From: RUG11551 sp045586185
Lineage (GTDB): Bacteria; Planctomycetota; Planctomycetia; Pirellulales; Thermoguttaceae
Direction: 5' to 3'
DNA length: 64,000 nucleotides
Assembly: GCA_045586185.1 (NCBI GenBank)
Contig: JAZMZV010000233.1
Coordinates: 1-64,000, forward strand
Position 1 is the first letter of the stretch; every line of letters starts with the position of its first letter. The notes beneath the pieces are model-generated. The model saw nothing but the letters and a program-made list of their open reading frames with translations. It made no database searches and was not told the DNA's origin. This document shows, piece by piece, positions 1-9,900 of the stretch. Both the position numbers and the translations under genes were made by a program.

Positions 1-2179
1 CCACTCGATATGCGCCAATTGCCTGGCTAGGTTTGCAAACCCATTCGCTGCCGGGACGAAATCTTACTGCATGAGGAGCGGTCGGCTCTTTGAGACCGTC
101 AAAGAGAGACAGAAGCGTCCCCTCAGACGGCTTTTCCATGAACGGGAAGAACTGTTCAATGGGCTGAGTAACCAGTTTTTCCCATTCCTTGGCGCGCTGG
201 TCAGCAAGAGCGCCGGTTAGCTGCTGGATGTCCTTCGCGTTTTCCAGCCGCTTTCTCCACTGGTCGAGAACGGGTTCGACGTCTTTGAGTTCCGCAAGTT
301 CCGCAGAAAGCGTTTCAATTTGCTTTGTAACGGTTTCCTGAACGCGGTTGAGATACACGTTCGCCGCCAGTTCGCCTTTTTCGGAATAGAGTTCAACCGC
401 TTTTTGTTCAAAGTTGTTGAATTCGTAGTACGGATAGTCAAGAGTCGCCTGTTTTCGTGCGAACTTCAAACTGGTCTGAATCGGCTCGATAAACAGATAT
501 TCCAGCCGATCTTTTTCCATAGCGGTTTCTTCCGGCGCGGATTGAGCCAGCTGAGCCGCCAGCGCGTCGAGTTTATCGAGCAATTCCAGAGCCTTGGCGC
601 GATTCTCCGGCGACTTCAAACGCACCAGCCCGTTGTCGGGCGTTCGATAAACCCAGTTTTTGGGGAGAAGATAAAGCGCTTTGAGTTCCGTCCAGAGCGC
701 GTCGAACTGGCGAATCGTCTCCACCTGTGACGGTCCCCAGACGTAGTCGTAGATGGCGGTCTGCATTTTCTCCCAGTCGCAGTTTTCCGGATTCCACGCC
801 CACATGCCGAACATGACGACGCTGTATTCGCTTGACCAGCCGCCGCAAACCGCCCAAATGTTGACCCGGTCTGTATACTCAGCCGCGTCGCGAATCTTGT
901 CGAATTCCGGATAGCCCCAGCCGGGGGTGATGGGCTGAAGGTTCATGTAGCTCGGGCGCCCGTCTTTGCGCTGCGTCGTGAGGATGGAGGAGGAGTGAAT
1001 AAACCCGGCTTTCGGGTCTGGATAGCTCGTTTCGCAGAAGTTGTACCACCAGGCGGGCTTGCTTTTCAGCCCTATTTTTTGCGCCATATCGTTGTCCGCC
1101 TTGCAGGGAACGCGGGTGAAAATCCAGCTGGCTTCGTTGAACGTTTCGATTTTCGCCATCTGATGGTTGAGCGGCATGTCGATTTTTTGATATTCCCGTC
1201 CGCCGGGGGTGAACATGGCGTCCTTCCCCGTCTTCCCGACTTTTCTCATATACTCAGCAACGTACTGAGCCAGCTTGACCGGGTTCTGCCCGCCGCCGGT
1301 GTCGTCCATGGAAATCCAGATTCCGTCACAGCCAAGGCGAAGAAGGTCGTCAAACGTCTGCGTCAGTTTGGGATACTCGTTTTCTTTGATGTTGCACGAC
1401 ACGACCCCGTAAACGTACAGCGCGCGTTTGTGGAACTCGTCAATACAGCGGCGCGCCAGCGCTTCGTCAATCGGCTTGCCCGGCGGACAGCCCATCGAGG
1501 ACTTGCGAGCGTCCATGGTCAGCGTCGCCGGCTGGTTGGGGTTGTCACGGTAATCGACGAAGTTGATTCGACCGTGAATGTACGTGTCCAGCTGTCCTTT
1601 CCAAAGCTGATGAGCCATGACGGAATGAGGACGTCCGCGCCACGGAATCGACGGCCAGTCGACCACGTCGGCGACGGTTATGAGCGCTGCGCCGGACTTG
1701 TCCTTTGCAATCAGATTGAATAGAGCCTCACAGCCGTAAATCAAGCCGATTTCGTCCGCGCCGGAAATGGCAACCACGTTGACCTCGCCGTCTTTTTTAA
1801 ACTGAATGGAAAATCCGTTGAACTTGCTTTTGCCGTCGACCGTAACCGCAGACGGGTTGACGGACAAGACGAACTTCTGCGTTACGGACTCGGAAAGAGC
1901 CGCGTTGGAATCCGCTATCGGGATTTCGACCTTGAACCGGTTTCGAATCAGCGACTGCAGCCGCTCGGCTGCGTACCGATTGGGAGTCGTCGGAGAATCC
2001 GGCAAAACAATTGCCGCCGTCTGAGCCGTTCCCAGCGGAATCTTCTCTCCCGTCGCGTAATACGAACGAGGAATCGGGTATATCGGGCAGGAATCGCCGC
2101 TTTGCGCTATCGCGTCAAGCGAAACAATCCCCGCAAGGAGAAGGGCAAATAGCCATCTAAACAAACTCTTGGTTATCAT
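1..2179 (-). CDS. Secreted glycoside hydrolase-like protein (GH20/GH84-type), C-terminus beyond window
   Basis: The frame is open on the minus strand from an ATG at 2179 to the window edge, so about 726 residues are visible and the end is missing. It starts with a hydrophobic signal peptide ending near SLDAIAQ. Residues about 30-150 resemble the non-catalytic N-terminal domain found before GH20/GH67/GH84 barrels (YAAERLQSLIR, GLIYGCEALFNLI). A barrel-like part follows, starting at WPSIPWRG and holding a DD pair in GIWISMDDTGG, which recalls the catalytic Asp pair of GH84 hexosaminidases. A helical region follows. An AAAGGA motif precedes the ATG. The exact substrate cannot be read; a hexosaminidase or glucuronidase-like role is inference. 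The downstream neighbour set (xylanase) fits polysaccharide breakdown. Confidence 0.65.
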   Translation of the reverse strand, partial: MITKSLFRWLFALLLAGIVSLDAIAQSGDSCPIYPIPRSYYATGEKIPLGTAQTAAIVLPDSPTTPNRYAAERLQSLIRNRFKVEIPIADSNAALSESVTQKFVLSVNPSAVTVDGKSKFNGFSIQFKKDGEVNVVAISGADEIGLIYGCEALFNLIAKDKSGAALITVADVVDWPSIPWRGRPHSVMAHQLWKGQLDTYIHGRINFVDYRDNPNQPATLTMDARKSSMGCPPGKPIDEALARRCIDEFHKRALYVYGVVSCNIKENEYPKLTQTFDDLLRLGCDGIWISMDDTGGGQNPVKLAQYVAEYMRKVGKTGKDAMFTPGGREYQKIDMPLNHQMAKIETFNEASWIFTRVPCKADNDMAQKIGLKSKPAWWYNFCETSYPDPKAGFIHSSSILTTQRKDGRPSYMNLQPITPGWGYPEFDKIRDAAEYTDRVNIWAVCGGWSSEYSVVMFGMWAWNPENCDWEKMQTAIYDYVWGPSQVETIRQFDALWTELKALYLLPKNWVYRTPDNGLVRLKSPENRAKALELLDKLDALAAQLAQSAPEETAMEKDRLEYLFIEPIQTSLKFARKQATLDYPYYEFNNFEQKAVELYSEKGELAANVYLNRVQETVTKQIETLSAELAELKDVEPVLDQWRKRLENAKDIQQLTGALADQRAKEWEKLVTQPIEQFFPFMEKPSEGTLLSLFDGLKEPTAPHAVRFRPGSEWVCKPSQAIGAYRV

Positions 2180-2252
2180 GAACGTCCTTTCTGAATAAAT
2201 TGTATTGAATTTGAGCTTATCGAGAACGATACGCTCCCGAGCAATACTTGAT

Positions 2253-2258
2253 ATTATA
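2253..2258 (-). promoter_or_regulatory. Probable -10 box for the truncated glycosidase gene
   Basis: The minus strand carries a perfect TATAAT, 73 bases before the start codon at 2179. A weak TTCCAT lies 17 bases further upstream at the -35 position. Position and match make it a fair candidate only. Confidence 0.4.
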
Positions 2259-2340
2259 CAATAATTAAAATTGAAATGGAACCGGGGGAGGAATGCAGAA
2301 TTTAATAGAAGGCGGTTAATAGAACCCCTGTTAAAAACTC

Positions 2341-2392
2341 ACGCGAAGTTCGCAAAGTTCGCTAAGTTTTAAAAACTTTGCGTTCTTTGCTG
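2341..2392. repeat. Inverted repeat of AAGTTCGC-type units (element R1)
   Basis: CGCAAAGTT at 2351-2359 pairs perfectly with AACTTTGCG at 2374-2382. The left arm is a short tandem of GTTCGC-type units (GAAGTTCGCAAAGTTCGCTAAG spans the arm and loop). The form matches the dispersed heptamer hairpin family of this window, but this copy is short and degenerate. Confidence 0.5.
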
Positions 2393-2404
2393 CTTAAAAT
2401 CTTG

Positions 2405-2421
2405 GGCGGACATCGTCCGCC
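2405..2421. terminator. GC-rich hairpin, possible end of the xylanase operon
   Basis: GGCGGAC and GTCCGCC form a perfect 7-bp stem with an ATC loop, 65 bases past the stop of the TrpF-like gene. On the minus strand it is followed by only a weak T-rich stretch, so termination is uncertain. A near copy of this stem occurs at 4857-4873. Confidence 0.35.
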
Positions 2422-2485
2422 TTGAAAAATCTTTAAAGGAGAAAATATACTGTTCGTTCCGGACGCGTCTGTCCAAGAGAGGCGG

Positions 2486-3244
2486 TTACTGCTTAATCCA
2501 TCTCTGAGTTATTGTCAGAACTTCTTCTGCCCGGGCGAGAGAAAACAGACCTTTTTCGCGAACTCCAGATTGCATATCGATGTAAATTGGATGTCCGTTT
2601 GTAACGCGGGCAATAGCTGACAGACTCTCTTCGAGCGTTTCCGGTTTCAGACCGCCGGCGTAGCCGCAGTATTTGCCTTCCGGAGGAAGCCATTCGCGCA
2701 CTACTCCCTGACCGTTGGAACGGTCGTGAAGAAAAACCGTATCAAAATCTTTGTCGCAAAGCATCTTGTAAATCGCTTTGTTTTCTTCTTTCCCGTTGTA
2801 CTGGATAATAATCTGCGGCGAGCAGGGAAGTTTCCAAAGTTTTTCCGGCAAGGAGTCCCAATAGTCAGTGAGATGTTCAAAAATCGCGTTGAGCTGCATT
2901 CGCTGGAAATGAGGAAGAAACTCCAATATCGGTTTAAAATCTGGATAAAATTGTTCCTCGCGAATCAGTCCTTTAACTGACAATTCACACAGATGAACTG
3001 AAAGCTTCAACGGACTGCCCGTTTCAGACTCAAACCGTTTCGACTCTTCAACCAGGTCGCGAATCCATTCCATTGAGGGATACCCCGCCAGCGGCTTTGT
3101 CTTGCCGCTATGCAGCACAGACCACTCGACAAACGGGTATTTACGACTCAACTCTGATAACTGTTCAGGGCGAACCGCTTCATCAACTCCAACAACTGAG
3201 ACGCGATCAAGATTCAACGTGAATTCGGATTCTTCCATTCTCAC
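2486..3244 (-). CDS. TIM-barrel protein resembling phosphoribosylanthranilate isomerase
   Basis: 252 residues without a signal peptide. The C-terminal half has the look of a TrpF-type phosphate-binding barrel end: YCGYAGGLKPETLEES near residues 190-207, and IDMQSGVREKG near 220-232, comparable with the AGGLNPEN and DVSSGVE motifs of TrpF. The N-terminal part is not clearly TrpF, and no other tryptophan gene is nearby, so a true role in tryptophan synthesis is doubtful. The start lies 8 bases after the xylanase stop, which indicates cotranscription with that gene. Function is unknown; a sugar- or phosphate-compound isomerase is possible. Confidence 0.6.
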   Translation of the reverse strand: MRMEESEFTLNLDRVSVVGVDEAVRPEQLSELSRKYPFVEWSVLHSGKTKPLAGYPSMEWIRDLVEESKRFESETGSPLKLSVHLCELSVKGLIREEQFYPDFKPILEFLPHFQRMQLNAIFEHLTDYWDSLPEKLWKLPCSPQIIIQYNGKEENKAIYKMLCDKDFDTVFLHDRSNGQGVVREWLPPEGKYCGYAGGLKPETLEESLSAIARVTNGHPIYIDMQSGVREKGLFSLARAEEVLTITQRWIKQ

Positions 3245-3252
3245 AATTCCTT

Positions 3253-4644
3253 TTATTCCACAACAACTTCTTTTGTCTGTTCCGTTCCAGACGCGTCTGT
3301 CCAGGTCAAACGGTACATGCCTCGGAAGCCGCGAAACGTTACAGTTCCCTTGTCGTCCGCTGTGACGGTCAGGTTCGTTTTCCAGTCGTGATTGATAAGC
3401 TGGTCAAGCGCGTAATAGACGGGTTTCTTCTCGCCGTTGACGTCAAGGACGCCGGAGGTTGTCGGTTCGCCCGGCGCGCCGCCGCCGTCGATGGAGTTCC
3501 ACCAGGTTATCCCCGCAACGTTGGGATACGAAAACCAGAGCCGATACAGGTTGTAGGCGACAAACGCCTGAATGTCCCGACCGTTGGCGTCGTCCGTCGG
3601 CGCCGGAACCGTTATTTCGCTGATGTGGATCGGCCGTTCCGCTTCCGCCATGCAGTCCAGAACGCTGTACATGAACGCCGGCGTATGGGAATCGGCGCCG
3701 TTGGCAATCGAGGCGACGGCTTTGGGATTAAAGAAATGTTTCTGAACGCCCATCAAATCCACTTTCGCGCCGCGGTCAACCAGATCCCGGACGATTTCGA
3801 CGTATCGGCGTTTCGGCCCCCAGCTCATGTCACATTCGTTGGTGGACAGGCGGACGCTGGCGGGCAGGTACTTTTCCGCCCACTTGAAGCATTTATACGT
3901 GTAGTCGTCCGGCATGATTCCGCGGTTTGCCTGGTCGTAACATTCGTTGACGACGTCCCATTCCTGAACCCGGTCGCCATACCGCTGACACAACAATTTG
4001 ATGTGTTCCTCAAAGAGCTTTTCCAGCTCCTTGCGATCTTCCGGCGCCCAGTCTGGATGTCCCCAGCGGCGCATGCCGTAAATCATCGCGTGCCCATGAA
4101 CGTAAAGCCCTTTGGAGTTGAGGAAATCGACGCAGCGGTCAGTCGGAGGACGTCGCCAATGGCGTTCCTGTTTGGGGTCTTCGACGTTCGCCCAGTATTC
4201 CGGCGTGTCGTACTGGTTGCCTTCAAAGCGGACTTTGCCCTGCTCGAATTCCAGCGTCTTCCAGTAGAACGCGACTGTCCCGCTGTTCCACAAATCGCCA
4301 AACAGGCTTTTATAGGCGTTGTTCAGTTCAGGCGTGCGAAGCTGTCCGAAGACGAACATATTGCTGCCGAATCTGAACTTGTGAGAAATCTGCTCAACTT
4401 TAACCTCGGCTCCTGCTGCAGACGCCGACAATTCGACAACCGCGTCCGCCTTGCGGTTCTTTTCGATATCCGCGTCGATTTTCGCCTGAACGTCCGCGTT
4501 CCAGAACTCGAAATACTTGGGCGACATTACCGCCGCGTTCGGTTTATAAGAATCAGATGGCTCCTGCTGAGCGAACGAACTCGCGCTCAAAGCGCAAACC
4601 AGCCCGACGACTGCAATGGTCAAAATGCGATTAAAGGTTTTCAA
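3253..4644 (-). CDS. Secreted GH10 endo-1,4-beta-xylanase
   Basis: 463 residues. A signal peptide (about residues 1-25, ending SSFAQ) sends it out of the cytoplasm. An N-terminal beta-rich module (about 45-100, EKNRKADAVVELS) is followed by a GH10 barrel. The acid/base Glu is E234 in WDVVNE and the nucleophile is E343 in HISEIT, both well placed for the retaining GH10 mechanism. WWNSIDGGG near 381-389 matches the family's late aromatic motif. A short beta-sandwich-like tail ends the protein. It should cut the main chain of xylan. It leads a two-gene minus-strand unit with the TrpF-like gene. Confidence 0.93.
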   Translation of the reverse strand: MKTFNRILTIAVVGLVCALSASSFAQQEPSDSYKPNAAVMSPKYFEFWNADVQAKIDADIEKNRKADAVVELSASAAGAEVKVEQISHKFRFGSNMFVFGQLRTPELNNAYKSLFGDLWNSGTVAFYWKTLEFEQGKVRFEGNQYDTPEYWANVEDPKQERHWRRPPTDRCVDFLNSKGLYVHGHAMIYGMRRWGHPDWAPEDRKELEKLFEEHIKLLCQRYGDRVQEWDVVNECYDQANRGIMPDDYTYKCFKWAEKYLPASVRLSTNECDMSWGPKRRYVEIVRDLVDRGAKVDLMGVQKHFFNPKAVASIANGADSHTPAFMYSVLDCMAEAERPIHISEITVPAPTDDANGRDIQAFVAYNLYRLWFSYPNVAGITWWNSIDGGGAPGEPTTSGVLDVNGEKKPVYYALDQLINHDWKTNLTVTADDKGTVTFRGFRGMYRLTWTDASGTEQTKEVVVE

Positions 4645-4688
4645 AATAGGCGCTCCTTTCGTAAGAGGGTAATTTGTTATACGGTTTT

Positions 4689-4717
4689 ATTATAAGAGAT
4701 TGAAAAACAAATTGCAA
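4689..4717 (-). promoter_or_regulatory. Promoter of the xylanase operon
   Basis: On the minus strand TTGCAA (4712-4717) and a perfect TATAAT (4689-4694) are separated by 17 bases, 45 bases before the xylanase ATG. An AAAGGAG ribosome-binding motif lies just before the start. This is the standard sigma-70 layout. Confidence 0.65.
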
Positions 4718-4732
4718 GGGATCAGGGGGGGC

Positions 4733-4848
4733 AAGCTGGGAGGATTCTGGGAGACACTGGGAGAGTTCTGGGAGGCGCTGGGAAAACTTAATCCTTTCCA
4801 GCAGTTCCCAGAAGTTCCCAGCAATTCCCAGAAGCTCCCAGCTTTTTT
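4733..4848. repeat. Long inverted repeat of CTGGGA/TCCCAG units (element R2)
   Basis: The left arm has five CTGGGA units spaced 10-11 bases apart. The right arm has TCCCAG units spaced exactly 10 bases apart. AAGCTGGGAG (4733-4742) pairs with CTCCCAGCTT (4835-4844), followed by a T run to 4848. It could fold into one long imperfect hairpin. Unit period is 10-11 rather than 7, unlike most other copies in the window. The T run would allow plus-strand termination, but no plus-strand gene precedes it. Confidence 0.7.
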
Positions 4849-4856
4849 CTACGAGG

Positions 4857-4873
4857 GCGGACAGGATGTCCGC
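4857..4873. repeat. Small hairpin GCGGACA/TGTCCGC
   Basis: A perfect 7-bp inverted repeat with a 3-base loop, close in sequence to the hairpin at 2405-2421. The two flank the xylanase unit, which may be coincidence. Confidence 0.45.
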
Positions 4874-5020
4874 GAACCAGCAGGTCGGAGTGGCTATTCT
4901 GCGAAAAAGATTTTTGGTGGCTTCCGCCGCAAAGCGCTGCTCAATGATAATTGCTAATTCTCTTAACTCTCTCCTTCACAAAATATTTTCCTTCGATATA
5001 ATATAGTAATTAGTTTTAAG

Positions 5021-5110
5021 TGAGAAGTGGTAAGTGATAAGGACGCAAGCGCTGATCCTGCTAACCACTTTCCACTGACCACTTACCACTCCCTATTCCC
5101 CATTCCCTAA
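5021..5110. repeat. Heptamer inverted repeat before gltX (element R3)
   Basis: AGTGGTAAGTG (5026-5036) pairs perfectly with CACTTACCACT (5080-5090). The core ACGCAAGCGC lies at 5043-5052. Extra right-arm units of the CTATTCCCC type run up to 15 bases before the gltX start. Arms and core recur at 36.6, 51.1 and 52.0 kb. Confidence 0.75.
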
Positions 5111-5124
5111 ACCCTCAAATTGCC

Positions 5125-6678
5125 ATGACAGTTCGCACTCGATTCGCTCCCAGCCCGACTGGTTATCTTCATATTGGCGGCGTCCGCACCGCTTTGTTCA
5201 ACTGGCTGTTCGCCAAACACAACGGCGGTCAGTTTATTCTTCGTATTGACGACACCGACCAGCAGCGAAACGTCGAAGAGGCCCTGGAGCCGATTCTTCA
5301 CGGCTTGAAATGGCTGGGAATCAACTGGGACGAAGGACCCGGCGTCGGCGGTCCGCACGCGCCGTACTATCAGTCCCAGCGATACGACAAGTATCAGGCG
5401 GTTGTCGACGAGCTTATCGCCAAAGGGTTTGCGTATCGAGACTACGCCAAGCCGGAAGAGCTTCAGGCGCAGCGCGACGAAGCCCAGAAGAAGAAAGAGA
5501 CGTTTGTCTATAACCGTCAATGGATGGCGGACACCCCGGAAAAGGAAGCGCAGTTCAAGGCGGAAGGACGTCAGGGCGTCGTTCGCCTCAAGACGCCGCT
5601 GGAAGGGAAACTGGAATTGGACGACCTGATTCGCGGGCACGTCGAATTTGACTGGGCGCAGGAGCAGGACCACGTCATTCAGCGCGCCGACGGCTCGTTC
5701 ATTTACCATCTGGCGAACATCGTCGACGACCACGATTTTGAAATCACCCACGTTATCCGGGCGGAAGAGCACCTGTCCAACACGCCGCGTCAGGTTTTCA
5801 TGATTGACGCCTTGGGCTGGGAACGTCCGCAGTACGCTCACCTGCCGTTTGTCGCTGAGCCGGGCAGCAAGACGAAGCTCTCCAAGCGCAAGCTGGACAA
5901 GTACATGAAAAACAAGGACTTCTCCGGACTGGTCAATCACGGCTTGGAACTGGCGAAGAAGATGGGATTGGAAGTCTCCGCCGACACGTTCAACCCGGTT
6001 ATTACCGACTTCTTCGAACAGCAAGGGTATCTGCCTGAAGCGATTGTCAACTACCTGGCGTTGCTGGGCTGGTCTTTGGACGACCATACCGAAGACTTTA
6101 CTCCGGAAGAACTTATCGCAAACTTCACTCTGGAACGAGTTGTTAAGGGAGCGGCGAGTTTCGACTGCGCCAAACTGCTCTCGTTTGAACATCGATACAT
6201 GGACAGACAGACGGTCGAACGCAAGACGGAACTGTGTCTGCCGTTTGCCGTTAAGGCGGGCTGGGTTGCCAACGACGACGCAGGCAAGGCGAAAGTCGCC
6301 AAAGTCGTAGCCGGCGCCAGCGAACGAATTAAAATGGCGGCGGACATCCTCAACTTTGAAGAGTTCTTCCTGTCTGACGACGCCCTGCCCTACGTTCAGA
6401 AAGACGTCGATAAACGTCTGAAAAAAGAGGGCGCTCAGGCTCTGCTGAAAAAGTTTGCTGATGAAGTTCTTGCCCCGGCGGAAGTTTGGGAAGCCGCGCC
6501 GCTGGAAGAGGCGATGAAAGTCTGGCTGGAAACCAACGGAATCGGAATCGGCGAGATCATTCACGCCCTGCGAGTTGCCACGACCGGCAAGAGCGTCGGT
6601 ATCGGCATGTTTGAAGCCCTGGAAATCCTCGGCAAAGAATCGACCCTCGCCCGAATCGAAAAAGCCTTGACGCTGTAA
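5125..6678 (+). CDS. gltX: Glutamyl-tRNA synthetase (class I)
   Basis: 517 residues, the usual length. It charges tRNA-Glu with glutamate in the cytoplasm; in lineages lacking GlnRS it also charges tRNA-Gln, which cannot be judged here. The N-terminus RFAPSPTGYLHIGG holds the HIGH-type signature. LSKRK, the KMSKS equivalent, lies near residue 253. The C-terminal helical anticodon-binding domain is complete. There is no Shine-Dalgarno motif before the ATG; a heptamer repeat element lies directly upstream. A strong terminator follows, so the gene seems to be a single transcription unit. Confidence 0.97.
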   Translation: MTVRTRFAPSPTGYLHIGGVRTALFNWLFAKHNGGQFILRIDDTDQQRNVEEALEPILHGLKWLGINWDEGPGVGGPHAPYYQSQRYDKYQAVVDELIAKGFAYRDYAKPEELQAQRDEAQKKKETFVYNRQWMADTPEKEAQFKAEGRQGVVRLKTPLEGKLELDDLIRGHVEFDWAQEQDHVIQRADGSFIYHLANIVDDHDFEITHVIRAEEHLSNTPRQVFMIDALGWERPQYAHLPFVAEPGSKTKLSKRKLDKYMKNKDFSGLVNHGLELAKKMGLEVSADTFNPVITDFFEQQGYLPEAIVNYLALLGWSLDDHTEDFTPEELIANFTLERVVKGAASFDCAKLLSFEHRYMDRQTVERKTELCLPFAVKAGWVANDDAGKAKVAKVVAGASERIKMAADILNFEEFFLSDDALPYVQKDVDKRLKKEGAQALLKKFADEVLAPAEVWEAAPLEEAMKVWLETNGIGIGEIIHALRVATTGKSVGIGMFEALEILGKESTLARIEKALTL

Positions 6679-6711
6679 ACGATTCCCATCGAAACCACAA
6701 AACTATAAAAG

Positions 6712-6746
6712 ACGAGCAAGTTGTTCAATCAGTTTGCTCGTTTTTT
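6712..6746 (+). terminator. Rho-independent terminator of gltX
   Basis: ACGAGCAA and TTGCTCGT form a perfect 8-bp stem followed by six T residues, 34 bases after the gltX stop. Confidence 0.85.
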
Positions 6747-6860
6747 CTGCTTTCCCTGTCTATTTGTCTGTTTTTTCTGTCTATTTCTCGTCAAAAATGC
6801 TCAAAATTATACTCTTTTTTAAAAAATTCTTGATATATAGTATAGCAAATTCTGTTTTCA

Positions 6861-6869
6861 TGTTATAAT
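6861..6869 (+). promoter_or_regulatory. Extended -10 promoter of the first LamG/PEP-CTERM gene
   Basis: TGTTATAAT is a consensus extended -10 (TGnTATAAT), 73 bases before the ATG at 6943. No good -35 is seen, as expected for an extended -10. The paralogous next gene has the same kind of element. An ACAGCT-TT-AGCTGT inverted repeat lies in the leader at 6906-6919. Confidence 0.6.
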
Positions 6870-6942
6870 ATGGATAACGTGTAAGTTTGTTTTATAATGA
6901 TGGACACAGCTTTAGCTGTAATAACCTTTTACAAATATCATC

Positions 6943-9900
6943 ATGAAAACCACTCGAGATTTTTTGGCAAACCAAACAATTTGGAGCATCGCAATCGCAA
7001 TCGCAGCGTTTGGATTTTTCGCTTCGACCGCTCAGGCGGATCCGGTTTTGTACGGATACTGGACGTTCGACTCCGACACGGTTGAAGGTGGGACGATTAA
7101 AGAATCCTCCGGCTATCAGGCGGAAGGCGTTCACGACGGAACTCTGGTTGGCTCAGGGATTACATTCCAGCCTGTTGCTGGAGAACCCGGCAACCATCTG
7201 AATTCTGGAAACTACATTTCCTTTACTTCTGATTCCTACGCGTATATCAATAATTCGAGAGAATCTGACAGCAATTACAAAAACACCTACGATCCTACTG
7301 GAAAAAACTTTACAGTTTCCGCCTGGGTTAAAGGTTTGCCAGACGGCAACTGGGAACCGTTCATTGCGAAAAACGGCGAAGGCGGATACGGCTGGCAGCT
7401 TCGACGACGCGAAACCGGCAACACGCCCACGTTTACGTATAGAATTTCCGGCGGCGACGACGATCCAGCCGTCAACATTCCTGGGGTTAATGCTGCTTTA
7501 GACGACGGCAATTGGCACAACCTCATTGCCGTTTACGGCGGAACGTATCGCGAACTATACATGGACGGTCAGCTTGTAACGCGCATTGTCGATACCAGAA
7601 CGTCTGCCGGCGGGCAGGGCGAACCCGTGGTTTTTAGCGGTCGATATACAGGCGGAGCTTATACCGGTTTTGCCAACATTTCGCTTGACGACGTCGCTTT
7701 TTATGACGGCGCGCTGCGAAATAATCAGATTACGTACCTTAACAATGGCGGAGATCCAACCAAGCTGGTAGCGGCTGAAGGGAAAACCATCAAGATAAGC
7801 ATGGCAAACGGCAATACGTATGACAATTACACAACTCTTACTCGTTCCGGTAAAACCGCTCATTCGTGGCTGGACGGCGAAGCGATTTTCTATGGCTCTT
7901 CTGGATATTTGCAAACCAACCTTCCTGTTGGTTCTGCCGGGCTTAACGGGTCGTTTACCGTTTCTGCCTGGATAAATATGGACGACATTAATGGCGACCA
8001 GGCAATTATGGGCAATACTACATGGGGAACGAACAATCAGTCGTTACATCTTGTAGTCGCTAACGGCAAGCCGGTATTGGGCTTGTATAACAATGACTTA
8101 ACAGCCAATCAAACCCTTGAACCGAATCAATGGTATTATCTTACATTCCAGTATGATGCAGACGCTCAGAGTCAGAGAATCTTCCTTAATGGAGAGCAAA
8201 TCGCAGAGCGTACAGGCGCATCAGCGTTTGCTGGCGGCAAGACGTTGGAAATCGGCAGAATGAAAGAAACCGGCAACTCCTATTTCAGAGGGAGAATGAA
8301 GGACATTGCCATTACAGACGCAGCGTTGTCAGCCTCGGAAATTCAATCCATGATGAACGCCGATCGCGGTTCAATTCGCATTGAAGACTTTTCGTTGGGT
8401 AAAAACACCGACGAATGGTACTCCGGCGGCGGATCAACTTTTGGCGTTCTGTATTCTTACGAAGGGAAAAACAGCTTGCATACCTATTATGGCTCCAGTC
8501 AGGACGGGACGGCGGCTAATGTTTATGGTCAAGGAAACAGCGATGCCAATACAACAGTTCTGTGGGGACCTCAATTTACGGTTGCTGATAATCTGCCAGA
8601 CGACGCTGTAATTACGTATGCCGTAGCCGGATCTCCAAATGCATTAACTCTCGATAGCCGCAGTTCCGGAGGAGCGGGCGTTGCTCTGTGGGATTTGACA
8701 ACAGGCGATTTCGTCCGAGATTCCAGCGGAGCCATTATTTCCGGACATGGAAACGGTACGGCAACATGGCTTGAAAATTCATTTTCTCTCAAAGGGTTAG
8801 AAGGACACAACTTGATGCTTGTCGCTGCCGATCGACACACCAGCTCTTGGGGTTGGATTGCTGTTACAGACATAACTGCAGACATAACGCAGGTTAGCCC
8901 AATTGCCAATGCGGCGCAGCATCATCTGGTTCTCAACGATTTCAACTTCGACAACGCCGGCGATTTCAACGGCATGTACGAAATTGACAGCGCAGGGAAT
9001 AAACTCGATACAATTACCAATTTCCAAAACGGACATTTAGGTCCTAGTACGAGAATTAGTTTTTACGTTGATGAATCCGGTTTAGCGGATGGAAAAGGGT
9101 TTCTCAGTTCTTCGGATTCCAGTGATAGCGAACCGGCTACTGGTCGTTTGCGTTCGGATCCGTTCCTTGTTCAAGGAGACATTTTAGAATTTCTCATCTC
9201 CGGCGGAAGCGCTGATTTGCATTTCGATTTAATTGACGCTGATTCAGGGGACGTTTACTTCACCACAACTGGCGAGAACTACAACGGATTCCGCTATGAT
9301 TTTTGGAACTTGAAAGACATTCAAGACAAGTCTGTTTATATTCAGGTAACAGATGCCAAAACCGCCAGCTGGGCGCACCTGGAACTCGACCAGATTCGTC
9401 AGATTAAATTTGCCCCGACGAAAGCTGAAGTTAAGGCGTCGGCAAACGTTGCAAAATCAGCGAATTTGGACTACGATCCAGAATTGCCCGGCTTGAATGC
9501 AGAATCCTACGACTTAACCGATACCGGCATTTCTTCTCTTGACGAGTTGGCTGCCTACATCACCGGCGCTGAACCGACAAATCAGTACTATCGTCAGAGT
9601 CTCGGAGGATTTAGCGCTGGCAAAGGCGTTGGCGTCGACGTTTTCTCAACGCTTAACGTTGATTCCTCTGGACAGTACACGCTGGCAATCTCCAACGACG
9701 AATCGTACAGACTCATGCTCAACGGCGAGACGTTTTTTGAATCCGAAGGATCCGACGGTCTGGAATTCATTCCGCTGACGTTAAGTGAAATTGGTCAGTA
9801 CGCTCTGGAAATGCTCTATCTGGACAACTCCGGCAAAGGCGTTTCCCTTTATATGGCAGAGGGAGCGTTCGACAGCTGGAACAGCGAATTCTCGTTGCTG

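Larger units (their letters stand above)
2180..2485. other. Intergenic region with two hairpins
   Basis: This gene-free stretch separates the truncated glycosidase from the TrpF-like gene, both on the minus strand. It holds the glycosidase promoter candidate, an inverted repeat at 2341-2392 and a perfect 7-bp hairpin at 2405-2421. No small gene is convincing here. Confidence 0.6.
4718..5124. other. Intergenic region filled with inverted-repeat elements
   Basis: Between the divergent xylanase and gltX genes this region carries two different members of the palindromic family (4733-4848 and 5021-5110) and a small hairpin at 4857-4873. No coding region is supported. Confidence 0.6.

Noticed and set aside
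3388..4695. Long open frame on the plus strand opposite the xylanase (about 435 codons)
   Set aside because: It is the antisense shadow of a well-supported GH10 gene; the product is rich in Arg and Val and has no domain.
5107..6564. Long open frame on the minus strand opposite gltX
   Set aside because: gltX is certain on the plus strand; the reverse frame stays open only because of codon bias.
6751..6860. T-rich CTGTCTATTTGTCTG repeats after the gltX terminator
   Set aside because: Short and imprecise; most likely AT-rich spacer DNA.
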